Source: Candidatus Fermentibacterota bacterium (lineage in GTDB: Bacteria; Fermentibacterota; Fermentibacteria; Fermentibacterales; JCC-6). Taken from it: 37,810 nucleotides of DNA. A model generated the notes under the pieces. That model ran no database searches, was not told the DNA's origin, and saw only the letters and a list, made by a program, of their open reading frames with translations. Every line of letters begins with the position of its first letter. Within the stretch, counting starts at the first letter, position 1. The stretch lies in contig JAUWSQ010000001.1 in NCBI GenBank assembly GCA_030609965.1, forward strand, positions 1 through 37,810, given 5' to 3'. Both the position numbers and the translations under genes were made by a program. Positions 14,389-22,741 of this stretch are shown here, in pieces.

Positions 14389-16476
14389 TCAGGAGCTTTC
14401 GTTTGCTGCATATTGAAGAAGGTAGAGATTGTAGTAGATACCTCTTCTTGCAAGCAGTTCCTGATGATTGCCCCTCTCAAGAATTCTTCCATCATCTATG
14501 ACCAGTATCTGATCAGCCTTCTGGATTGTGCTGAGTCTGTGGGCAACCACGATACTGGTACGATTCTTCATAAGCACATCTATGGCATTCTGTATAAGCT
14601 GTTCGGTTGCGGGGTCAACGTTGCTCGTAGCTTCATCAAGTACGAGAATCTTCGGGTCGTGAGCCAGAGCTCTGGCGAAGCAGATAAGCTGTTTCTGTCC
14701 GGTTGAAAGGGTGGCTCCCCTTTCAGCCATTACAGTATCAAAACCCTCCGGCAGTTTCTCGATGAATGGTGTAACCTGAACCATGTCCGCAGCTTTCAGC
14801 ACCTGTTCTCTTGTAAGGTTCTGTCCGAGACGAATGTTGTCCTCGATACTCCTGCTGAAGATGAACGCGTCCTGCAGTACTATGGAAATGCTCTCCCTCA
14901 GCGCCTGTATAGGCAGATCTCTCAGATCGATACCATCCAGAAGTATCCTGCCGGAATCAACATCGTAGAATCTGCAGAGTAGGCTTATTATAGAAGTCTT
15001 CCCGGCACCTGTGGGACCAACCAACGCAACACTCTTCCCTGACTCAACCTTGAAACTGACATGACGGAGAACCTTTTTGTCAGTTTCGTAAGAGAAGGTC
15101 ACATTATCAAATTCGATTGTTCCTGTCAGGGTCGCATCCTTTGCGGAGGATTTATCGGCTATCTCGGGCTCGGTATCAAGTATTGCGAATATTCTCTCCC
15201 CCGCGGCCATGGCACTCTGCATGATGTTGTACTTCTGGCTTATGTCCGCCAGCGGCTGGAACATCTGTCTCACGTAACTTATGAAGGCTACCAGGGCACC
15301 TATTGTAAGACCACCGGTGAGAACGTTGCCTCCACCGTAAACCAGTACAAGAGCGATCCCGACAGCTGCTGTTATCTCAATCAGCGGTCTGAAGATACCG
15401 AAAATGATCATCTGCTTCATGTTAGCCTTGAAATAATTTCTATTGGTCTCCTGGTATTCTTCTCTCCGCCTTTTCTCCTGCCGGAAAACCTGTACGATTT
15501 TTATCCCGCTGAGATCTTCTGACAGCCTTGAGTTAAGTTTGGCCAGGAATTTCCTTACAAGCCTGTAAGCACCCCTTGCCTTAACACGGAAGATCACTGT
15601 AACGATTATGAAGATCGGTGTAACGGCAAGTGAAACCAGGGCGAGTCTCCAGTTCAGTAGAAAGAGGATAATAGCTGTACCGACGATCAGTATAACATCC
15701 TTGACAAGGTTCACAAGGACTGCGGTAAACATTTCGTTAAGGGCTTCGATATCGTTGGTCACCCTTGTAACCAGCCTGCCTATGGGGTTCTGAGAATAGA
15801 ATTTGAGTGACAGCTGCTGAATATGTCTGAACAGCTCCGTTCTGACATCGAACATTGATCTCTGTCCAGCAACAACCAGGGTCATGACATGACCGTATCC
15901 GGCAGCAAGGCTTACAAGTATTAATAAACCCAATAACCATGCGAGCCTGCTTATACCGGCGATATCATCGCCTCTAACATCTACGATCACCGAAAGCGGA
16001 ACACTTGAAAGTTCTCTCTCAGGAACAAGCCAGTATCCATCTATGGTGGAGCCAGTAATACCGTTGTACCTGTCCTCCGGGAAGAGGTAGTACGTTTCCC
16101 TTGAGAGGTTGCCTTCCTCTTCCATCTCAACTCGCTCCGCGGGGTCCATCCTGTCGAGCGCCGCTTTCCGGACCAGCAGAAGTGTGTCTGCTGAAACGGG
16201 AATGAAGTCGGTTGTATCCTGTGACGATTCAACAAGTTCTGTACATACCGCTGCTGGAGCCGAATAGATCTGATAGAGCTTCGCAAGGTAATTATCAATT
16301 CCCACTTTTGTTATGTAAGGAATGAGCAGCTCGATTCCGGCGGTAACTATCATGAAGAACATGGCCAGGAAGATCAGGCGTCGATGCGGTCTTACATAAC
16401 GGAGCAGCCTTCTGATAAGGGCGCGATCGTACATCTTCCCTCCAGCTGCATCTTCTACGAATGGATTGTCACGCAT
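14389..16476 (-). CDS. ABC exporter half-transporter, catalytic-site subunit
   Basis: 695 residues: six-helix membrane domain plus ATPase. Walker A GPTGAGKT is near 483-490, the signature is LSTGQ (near 588, degenerate for LSGGQ), and Walker B ILVLDEATSNVD (near 610) keeps the catalytic Glu, with the H-loop His in VAHRLS. Paired with the neighbour (LSGGQ but Asp instead of Glu), this is the asymmetric pattern of heterodimeric exporters such as TM287/288, LmrCD and BmrCD: one working and one degenerate ATP site. Between the first two membrane helices is an insertion of about 110 residues (~62-175), as in BmrD-type subunits, expected outside the membrane. It starts on the last base of the partner's stop codon. 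Lipids or hydrophobic drugs are likely substrates. Confidence 0.9.
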   Translation of the reverse strand: MRDNPFVEDAAGGKMYDRALIRRLLRYVRPHRRLIFLAMFFMIVTAGIELLIPYITKVGIDNYLAKLYQIYSAPAAVCTELVESSQDTTDFIPVSADTLLLVRKAALDRMDPAERVEMEEEGNLSRETYYLFPEDRYNGITGSTIDGYWLVPERELSSVPLSVIVDVRGDDIAGISRLAWLLGLLILVSLAAGYGHVMTLVVAGQRSMFDVRTELFRHIQQLSLKFYSQNPIGRLVTRVTNDIEALNEMFTAVLVNLVKDVILIVGTAIILFLLNWRLALVSLAVTPIFIIVTVIFRVKARGAYRLVRKFLAKLNSRLSEDLSGIKIVQVFRQEKRRREEYQETNRNYFKANMKQMIIFGIFRPLIEITAAVGIALVLVYGGGNVLTGGLTIGALVAFISYVRQMFQPLADISQKYNIMQSAMAAGERIFAILDTEPEIADKSSAKDATLTGTIEFDNVTFSYETDKKVLRHVSFKVESGKSVALVGPTGAGKTSIISLLCRFYDVDSGRILLDGIDLRDLPIQALRESISIVLQDAFIFSRSIEDNIRLGQNLTREQVLKAADMVQVTPFIEKLPEGFDTVMAERGATLSTGQKQLICFARALAHDPKILVLDEATSNVDPATEQLIQNAIDVLMKNRTSIVVAHRLSTIQKADQILVIDDGRILERGNHQELLARRGIYYNLYLLQYAANESS

Positions 16477-18275
16477 CAGCCTTCACCCCCTTCACTGTCG
16501 AGGGTTTCTTCCTTCTTTGCTTCTTCCTCCAGCTGCTGCATTCTGAAAAGCTCGGCATAGAATCCGTCATGCTCCAGGAGTTCAATATGGGTTCCATGTT
16601 CGACTATCCTGCCATCATCCATTACGATGATATTGTCGGCATTCTGTATGGTGCTTATCCTGTGGGCGATAAGGATGCTTGTCAGATCACTTATGTCCTT
16701 CTTCAGGCGATTCAATATTGCGGCTTCAGTTTCAGTATCGACACTGGAAAGAGAATCATCCAGAACGAGAATGCTGGGTTCAACTGCAAGTGCCCGGGCT
16801 ATCGCTACCCTCTGCTTCTGCCCCCCGGAGAGGGTAACCCCTCTCTCTCCCACAGTCGTGTCGTATCCGTCGGTAAAGCCCTGTATCTCTTTGTCGATAT
16901 CAACAACGGAAGACAATTCCTCGATCATATCACGGGACAAGCCGCTATTACCGAAGGAAATGTTGTCTGCAATGGACATGGCGAACAGAAATGTCTCCTG
17001 AGGAACGTAGCCGAACATTCCCCGTATGTTTGCAAGTTTCATTTCATGGACATCAACTTCTCCCAGAAAAACCGTACCTTCGGGGGGGTCGTACAGCCTC
17101 ATCAGAAGCTCAACAAGAGTAGTCTTGCCCGACCCGGTACGTCCGACAATACCAAGAGTTCCTCCTGCCGGCAGATGGAAGGATACATCCTTAAGAACCT
17201 CTATTTCGGTGCCGGGATAGGTGAAGGAAAGGTTTTTCACAATTATCGCAGACTCAGGTTCAATATCGTTTGCACCATCTATGATATCAGGCAGGGTTGT
17301 GAAAATCTTCTGAAGCCTGTCCATACTTGCTGCGCCTCTCTGAAGCAGATTGACTACCCATCCTATGGCTATCATCGGCCATATAAGCATCATCAGGTAA
17401 CTGGAAAAGGCGACAAATTCACCCAGCGAAATGATTCCCTTTACAACCATCGAGCCGCCTGCACCAAGCAGTATGGCCATGCTGACCATGGCAAGGGCAC
17501 CGATCATCGGCTGGAACATTCCCCAGATCCTGGCGAGTTTAACATTCTGCAGGACACAGTCCTCGGCTTTCTCAGAGAAGTATCTGTCTTCCGATTGCTC
17601 ATCTCCATAGGCCTTTATGACTCTCACCCCTGAGAGGGATTCCTGGGCTTTCTCGGTAAGGGTGGAGAACGCTTTCTGAACAGATTCGAACCTCTTATGG
17701 ATCAGGGCTCCGAACTTCAGCATCATAAAAGCAATAAGAGGAAGCGGAATCATAGTAAGAAGGGTCAGTCTCCAGTTCATGATAAGCATGATGGTGATGC
17801 TGGAGAGTGAAAGGAAAATGGCATCGAAAGATGCTATTGTAGCAATGCCGGTGGCCATTCGTACGGCACTTATATCGTTGGTTGCGTGGGCCATGATATC
17901 GCCCACCTTTGTCTGATCGTAATACTGAGGAGAAAGAGTCTGAAGATGGTCGTAAAGTTCCTGTCTAATATTCCTGTCGATCCTGTGGCTTGAACCTATG
18001 ACAAGATATCTCCAGAAGAACCGGAAGATGCCCATGATCAGATAAAGCCCGAGTATCAGGAATCCCAGCTTAAGCAGAAGAGAGTTGGTCGCCATCCCAC
18101 TGGCCAGGCTGTCGATAACCTTTTCGAAAACCTTCGGGACAATGAGCTGCATCCCATCAACTATCACGAGGGTGCAAAGCCCCAGGCCAATAGCCTTCTT
18201 GTGTTTAAGAACCCTCTTGAGCAGCAGCTTCAGGCTGGATTTGTTGAGACCTTTTTTATTTGATTCTGACTTCAA
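16476..18275 (-). CDS. ABC exporter half-transporter, degenerate-site subunit
   Basis: 599 residues: membrane domain with six helices, then the ATPase with Walker A GRTGSGKT (near 378-385), a perfect LSGGQ signature (near 480) and Walker B ILVLDDSLSSVD (near 500), where Asp replaces the catalytic Glu. Its LSGGQ would complete the working ATP site of the partner, while its own Walker motifs pair with the partner's altered LSTGQ. Intracellular coupling segments (SPQYYDQTKVGDIMAHATND) are typical of the MdlA/MdlB-LmrC group. It is the first gene of the pair and overlaps the second by one base. No regulator is adjacent. Confidence 0.9.
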   Translation of the reverse strand: MKSESNKKGLNKSSLKLLLKRVLKHKKAIGLGLCTLVIVDGMQLIVPKVFEKVIDSLASGMATNSLLLKLGFLILGLYLIMGIFRFFWRYLVIGSSHRIDRNIRQELYDHLQTLSPQYYDQTKVGDIMAHATNDISAVRMATGIATIASFDAIFLSLSSITIMLIMNWRLTLLTMIPLPLIAFMMLKFGALIHKRFESVQKAFSTLTEKAQESLSGVRVIKAYGDEQSEDRYFSEKAEDCVLQNVKLARIWGMFQPMIGALAMVSMAILLGAGGSMVVKGIISLGEFVAFSSYLMMLIWPMIAIGWVVNLLQRGAASMDRLQKIFTTLPDIIDGANDIEPESAIIVKNLSFTYPGTEIEVLKDVSFHLPAGGTLGIVGRTGSGKTTLVELLMRLYDPPEGTVFLGEVDVHEMKLANIRGMFGYVPQETFLFAMSIADNISFGNSGLSRDMIEELSSVVDIDKEIQGFTDGYDTTVGERGVTLSGGQKQRVAIARALAVEPSILVLDDSLSSVDTETEAAILNRLKKDISDLTSILIAHRISTIQNADNIIVMDDGRIVEHGTHIELLEHDGFYAELFRMQQLEEEAKKEETLDSEGGEG

Positions 18276-18342
18276 AAGTTTCCCTTCAACTGAGGTGTTC
18301 AGAATTCATCGGCTAATCAGCAGATCATCACGGTTTGTATGA

Positions 18343-18672
18343 TCACTCATATATGCCCACCTCTGATCCAAGCATAACGTACTCTATAAGTTCGAGTTTC
18401 TGGAGATCAGGATCCATCGACCAGCCTTCTTCAGTTGGTATGACAGTAATCACAACTGGAAGGCCATACTGCGGGACCAGTTCGCTTGCGAGGTCACCCA
18501 CCAGAGCGAAGCGTTCCCCGGTTTCAAAATCCTCAAAAACTACTGTTTCAGAACGTGTTCCGACTGCCATTACCTGAGTCGATCCGGTATAATGAAGATA
18601 GCCGTTCTGAACATGCTGCGTTGTACCGCACGCAGCGATAAGAACAATGATTATTGTTAATAAGTACTTCAT
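18343..18672 (-). CDS. Small lipoprotein, unknown
   Basis: 109 residues from the ATG at 18672, preferred because AGGGGATTG precedes it and the protein then opens with a lipoprotein signal MKYLLTIIIVLIAACGTT (Cys15). A frame starting 22 codons earlier overlaps the upstream gene and hides the signal. The mature part is a small beta-rich domain (YTGSTQVMAVGTRSETVVFEDFETGERFALVGDL) that recalls OB- or SH3-like folds, without an enzyme motif. Its start is 10 bases after the inactive M16 gene, so the three genes from 21300 are likely one transcript. Confidence 0.7.
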   Translation of the reverse strand: MKYLLTIIIVLIAACGTTQHVQNGYLHYTGSTQVMAVGTRSETVVFEDFETGERFALVGDLASELVPQYGLPVVITVIPTEEGWSMDPDLQKLELIEYVMLGSEVGIYE

Positions 18673-18682
18673 GGCAATCCCC

Positions 18683-19987
18683 TTACTTGAGTGACCAGGG
18701 CTGAAACTGATCAACAGAAACAACTGTTGTGTCAGCAATTATTCCCCATGCTCCGTAACCTACCCATCTGTCCAGTACTGCACTGAGATCTGCAGATGAC
18801 AACTCCGAAATATTATCAAAAACTGTATAAGCATTTCTCCAGTCTCCTGTGCAGATTTCAAAGTTCCCTATCATCCAGCACTGATTATCCTTGCTGGCAG
18901 CTCTGAGATTCTCAATTGTTCTACTCTTCTCTATTGTGCCCCTGAAGATATCTTCATCAACGGGATTCTCGATCAAGTCAGCAAGCACTCCTGCCATTAG
19001 TGAGCAGGCTAGCACAGGCTGAGGAGAGCTGATGTACATGTAACCCCAGTTTTCTCTATAATTTGTTGCACCCGAAAAGGTCGCATATGTAAGAGCGTTA
19101 TCGGTTCTCAGCACCTGCCAGAGGAGATCGTTAACAACTGTCACCGCTGCACTGAAAGGCAGAAGATCCTCATGACCCTGGGGCGGAGCGTTGAATTTAA
19201 CAACGGCATAGGCTGTGGGGACCTCTCTATGCTGAACAGCAATCGTATCAGTGTGTACCGTAAATGGTTCAACCTGCGGGTATTCCTGTCCGCCTTCCGG
19301 GATATCTCCGAAAGCCTGCTCCAGTATACTCCGCAGCTCCTGGGGCTGCGTTGGTCCGGCGTGCGTTATCAGCAGATTTCCAGAGCGTATTCTCTCCTCA
19401 AGCATATTCGAGACATCTTCTATCGTGAAGCCCGAAACAGTCTCAACCGTGCCATCAGGAAGCTGCCTGTAAGTGTGTCCCGGCATAAATGCATCGTTGG
19501 TTACAAACCATATCCAGCTATCGGGATCGTTGTATTTCTCCTGCAAATCCTGAATGGTGCTTGTGCGAACCTGTTCAAATGCCTGCTCTTCAAGCTCCGG
19601 ATTCAGCAGAGAGTTACCGAATGCGGAAAGGAGGATCGGCAGATCCTCTCTGATACATCTGAGGTGATACCTGCTGTAATCGTAGTTAAAACTACTTGTC
19701 CATTCAGCCTGTGTTCTATCCATCAGTTCGCGCCATTGAATTCCTGGAAAAGCTTCTGAGCCCATCATGGCGCACTCAAGTGCAAACCTCTCAAGGCCCT
19801 GAGTCTCTTCCGTCAGAGCACTTGAACCTCCGATAATAAATAGAGATAAGCCCTCAATTTCGTTGTTTTCAATGGTTCTGGTGATAACAGGGATACCGTT
19901 GGATAAAGTGAATTCCTCCACGCCCTCGGGAACTGATGCATACAGCGAACCAAGCAGTACAGCAATCGCAAGGCAAATATTCTTCAT
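18683..19987 (-). CDS. Inactive M16 peptidase-family subunit
   Basis: 434 residues with a signal peptide (MKNICLAIAVLLGSLYA). It aligns with M16 peptidases from EFTLSNGIPVITR through the second-half motif AVVKFNAPPQGHEDLLPFSAAVTVVNDLLWQVLR, but the zinc motif HxxEH is gone: where the active partner has GLAHFYEHMFFKG this reads GLERFALECAMMG (His to Arg67, Glu to Leu70, His to Glu71). M16B proteases often work as an active/inactive pair forming a closed chamber. The start codon shares one base with the stop of the active subunit (TAATG). Periplasmic location is inferred from the signal. Confidence 0.88.
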   Translation of the reverse strand: MKNICLAIAVLLGSLYASVPEGVEEFTLSNGIPVITRTIENNEIEGLSLFIIGGSSALTEETQGLERFALECAMMGSEAFPGIQWRELMDRTQAEWTSSFNYDYSRYHLRCIREDLPILLSAFGNSLLNPELEEQAFEQVRTSTIQDLQEKYNDPDSWIWFVTNDAFMPGHTYRQLPDGTVETVSGFTIEDVSNMLEERIRSGNLLITHAGPTQPQELRSILEQAFGDIPEGGQEYPQVEPFTVHTDTIAVQHREVPTAYAVVKFNAPPQGHEDLLPFSAAVTVVNDLLWQVLRTDNALTYATFSGATNYRENWGYMYISSPQPVLACSLMAGVLADLIENPVDEDIFRGTIEKSRTIENLRAASKDNQCWMIGNFEICTGDWRNAYTVFDNISELSSADLSAVLDRWVGYGAWGIIADTTVVSVDQFQPWSLK

Positions 19988-21300
19988 TACTGATTCTCCT
20001 CTCCATCAAGAGGCATCAGCACAAATGCGGCGCGGGGTTTATTCGCAATCCAGGTCTCAAGAAATTCGCTGATGTCGGACGGTTCTACGGCTTCAAGGCT
20101 GTCCTGGTATGTGGAGTAGTAATCCAGGCTCCCCGCAACAACCCACCAGAACGGCATGGATTCCACAGCTACATCTCTGGAAGTCTCCTCCGCCAGAATC
20201 CTGTGACGGTATAAATCTTCCTTCGCAAGCGCGATACCCTCTTCATCGTAGTAATCGGGGGATTGAAGCTGCTGAATTTCCTCAAGAAGAAGGTCCAGTG
20301 CTTCTTCTGCTCTGTCCGGCGGCACCATTCCGGCAAAAGTTATCGAAGGTGAAAAGCGCTGCGTATAGTACGAACCGTATATATTGATGAAGGGTCCGTT
20401 GGTAACCAGGTCGGTATAGAATTCCCTGCTCATGAGAGAAAGGTACGAACCCCATACGTCCGCAGGATAACTGTCCCCCGGATGCGTAGATATCGATGGT
20501 CCTTCGTACATCACCGAAACGTATCCTGTGCCTGAAGGACTATCAACGAAAACAGTTGTATCCCTCTCAATACTGATAAGCAACGGGAGACTGTCGTAAT
20601 CGCTCCTGCCCCCGTACTCCCAGCCCCCGAACTGTTCTTCGGCCAGCTCGAAAGCTTCTTCATAATCGACATCACCGGTTATTATCAAAGCCGAATTATC
20701 AGGAGTATAATAATGCTGCTGAAAAGCATGCATGGCGGGGGGAGCCGCGGCCTGGATAACTGCAGGTATGCCGATTGCGCTCTGTCTCCAGGGAGCGTCA
20801 GCGAAGATGACCTGCTCCTGTGCCAGCCATAAATGCCAGAACGGATGGCTCGTATTTCGCTCGTATTCATTCATTATGACTTCGCGTTCCCTCTCCATCT
20901 CTTCCATATCGAAGAGTGGTGAGGTTATTGCATCGAAGATGAACTCAAGCCCATCCTGAAAATTTTCACTTCCAAGTGTAATGAAATACTGAACCTTCTC
21001 AGCGGATGTATAACCATTCTGCAGTATTCCAAGCTCTCCCATTCTGCGGTTGTAAGCGGTCTGATCAGGAAGAGCTTCGTTCCCCTTGAAGAACATATGC
21101 TCGTAAAAATGAGCCAGTCCGTTTGTTTCAGGGGTTTCGCACGTTGCTCCCGTTTTCACGGCTATACAGATAGTTACAACGGGGGATGTATCATCTGGGC
21201 TGACAATAACCGTTAAACCGTTGTCCAGCAGCCTGGTCTCAAAGTCGGCCGCAGTAACTGACAGAACGAATGGAATAAATATTAAAATTAAGGCTTTCAT
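19987..21300 (-). CDS. M16 zinc peptidase, active subunit
   Basis: 437 residues with a signal peptide (MKALILIFIPFVLSVTAA). The inverted zinc motif GLAHFYEHMFFKGN gives His64, Glu67, His68; the downstream EREREVIMNEYERN (near residue 144) supplies the third ligand Glu. Length and two-domain layout fit M16B peptidases, which degrade peptides and small unfolded proteins. A second-half conserved region (VSVMYEGPS ... YGSYYTQRFSPSITFAG) supplies substrate binding. It is the first gene of a coupled pair with the inactive subunit, so a secreted or periplasmic heterodimer is expected. Confidence 0.9.
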   Translation of the reverse strand: MKALILIFIPFVLSVTAADFETRLLDNGLTVIVSPDDTSPVVTICIAVKTGATCETPETNGLAHFYEHMFFKGNEALPDQTAYNRRMGELGILQNGYTSAEKVQYFITLGSENFQDGLEFIFDAITSPLFDMEEMEREREVIMNEYERNTSHPFWHLWLAQEQVIFADAPWRQSAIGIPAVIQAAAPPAMHAFQQHYYTPDNSALIITGDVDYEEAFELAEEQFGGWEYGGRSDYDSLPLLISIERDTTVFVDSPSGTGYVSVMYEGPSISTHPGDSYPADVWGSYLSLMSREFYTDLVTNGPFINIYGSYYTQRFSPSITFAGMVPPDRAEEALDLLLEEIQQLQSPDYYDEEGIALAKEDLYRHRILAEETSRDVAVESMPFWWVVAGSLDYYSTYQDSLEAVEPSDISEFLETWIANKPRAAFVLMPLDGEENQ

Positions 21301-21338
21301 GGAAACCTGCTTCCGGCAAAACTTCTAAATGAGTACTG

Positions 21339-21350
21339 TTGAATATTCAA
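21339..21350. promoter_or_regulatory. 12-bp perfect palindrome between divergent genes
   Basis: TTGAATATTCAA lies between the divergent M16 operon and the amidohydrolase gene. It may be an operator for the M16 operon; it is AT-rich and could be chance. Confidence 0.3.
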
Positions 21351-21406
21351 TTAATCAAATGAATCTAATAAGTTTTTATGAAAGTGTCCCGAAGTTAACC
21401 TTGTGC

Positions 21407-21436
21407 TTTTCAAGCAGCATGAGAATGGTGCATAAT
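21407..21436 (+). promoter_or_regulatory. Promoter candidate giving a leaderless mRNA
   Basis: TTTTCA (21407-21412), 18-base spacer, CATAAT (21431-21436). The ATG at 21443 is seven bases beyond the -10 box, so transcription would start at or next to it. No ribosome-binding site is seen before that ATG. Confidence 0.35.
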
Positions 21437-21442
21437 ACAGCT

Positions 21443-22741
21443 ATGGGGAAAAAACTTGATGTAGCTGGAATCATTGATAACGGGAAATTCATCAATGGTG
21501 GATTTTCAATTGAACTGGAGAACGGCTCGATTAAATCCATCACCGGGAAGAATCCCTCCGGAAAATGGAAGAACTGTATCGCGATGCCCGGTCTGATCCA
21601 GTCACATATTCATCTGGGACAAACACTTTTCCGGGGTATGGCGGAAGACAAAACGCTTCTCCCCTGGCTTGAAAACAGGATATGGCCGTTTGAGGCCTCT
21701 CATACACCAGACACACTTGCAGTATCGGTAATCCAGTCATTAAGGGAGTTATTTTCCTCAGGATGTACGGGACTTCTCGATATGGGTGTACTCAGGTATT
21801 CTGAAGTTACAGTAGATATTCTAAGGAGATCCGGCGCACGGGCTCTCATTGGGAATTCTCTTATGGATGTCGGACCTGACTGGATAACGGAGGAGCTGTC
21901 CTGGCTGAAGGAGGAAGCGCAAAGGGTTCAGAACTCATGCGGAGACCTCGTGAATTACGCATATACACCCAGATTCGCCCTTTCATGCTCGGACAGTGTC
22001 TGGGAGTGGATGGCTGAGATTCCCGCAGGCACCAAAAGAACAACACATGCTTCCGAATCTCAGGATGAAATCAATCATCCGGTCATCCGGGAAAGTCGCG
22101 GCAATGTGCATTTCCTTCAAAGAAAGGGGTTCACCGGTCCGGATACATTACTTGCCCATTGCATACACCTCCAGGATGGGGAGATGCAGATGCTACAGGA
22201 ATCCGGGACAACAGTTGTTCACTGTCCCTGGACCAATCTCAGGCTCGGAAGCGGTATTGCGGATATTCCCGACATGGATTCCTCAAACATCAGGATAACC
22301 GTTGCAAGCGATGGGGCAGCATGCAACAACAGACTTGACCTGGCAGGAGATCTCCGGCTGGCAATGGGTCTTGCCTCGATTAAGAGATCACCTGCCGCCT
22401 TAACTTCAGAGTTCTGGTTCAACAGCGCTGCACGATCGGCTGCGCTGGCGCTTGGATGGACGGATACCGGAAGGCTCTCGGAGAATTATTCCGCAGACAT
22501 TACTCTCATAGAACCATCCGATGAGGAGTGGGAAGAAATCGAACTCTCAGAAGATCCTGTACGGTATATACTCGAGCTCTCATGGCCGGAGAGAATCGTA
22601 TCAACCATTGTTGCGGGTAGAACAGTATATCGAGATGGTGAATTCCCGACATTACCTTCACTTTCCATGAAGGTCAGTGAGGCAAGGCAGCTGGTTCTGG
22701 ATAGAGCCAGCGAAATCCCGGGAAATCCACTTTCCAAGTGA
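21443..22741 (+). CDS. Amidohydrolase of the TrzA/MtaD deaminase group
   Basis: 432 residues from the ATG at 21443; an open frame reaches back to 21329, but its extra N-terminus is not protein-like. Metal ligands of the amidohydrolase superfamily are all visible (numbering from 21443): His55 and His57 in SHIHLGQTLFRG, His202 in THASES, His239 in LLAHCIH, Asp290 in ASDGAACNNRLD. HCPWTNLRLGSGI and the SDGAACNNRLD pattern place it with methylthioadenosine/S-adenosylhomocysteine deaminases, guanine-type deaminases and triazine hydrolases. Deamination of a purine or related base is likely; the exact substrate is not readable. The priA start overlaps its stop codon by four bases, an unusual partner. 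Confidence 0.82.
   Translation: MGKKLDVAGIIDNGKFINGGFSIELENGSIKSITGKNPSGKWKNCIAMPGLIQSHIHLGQTLFRGMAEDKTLLPWLENRIWPFEASHTPDTLAVSVIQSLRELFSSGCTGLLDMGVLRYSEVTVDILRRSGARALIGNSLMDVGPDWITEELSWLKEEAQRVQNSCGDLVNYAYTPRFALSCSDSVWEWMAEIPAGTKRTTHASESQDEINHPVIRESRGNVHFLQRKGFTGPDTLLAHCIHLQDGEMQMLQESGTTVVHCPWTNLRLGSGIADIPDMDSSNIRITVASDGAACNNRLDLAGDLRLAMGLASIKRSPAALTSEFWFNSAARSAALALGWTDTGRLSENYSADITLIEPSDEEWEEIELSEDPVRYILELSWPERIVSTIVAGRTVYRDGEFPTLPSLSMKVSEARQLVLDRASEIPGNPLSK

Noticed and set aside
16461..17633. 390-codon plus-strand frame
   Set aside because: It is antisense to the ABC transporter ATPase region; the translation lacks any domain pattern.
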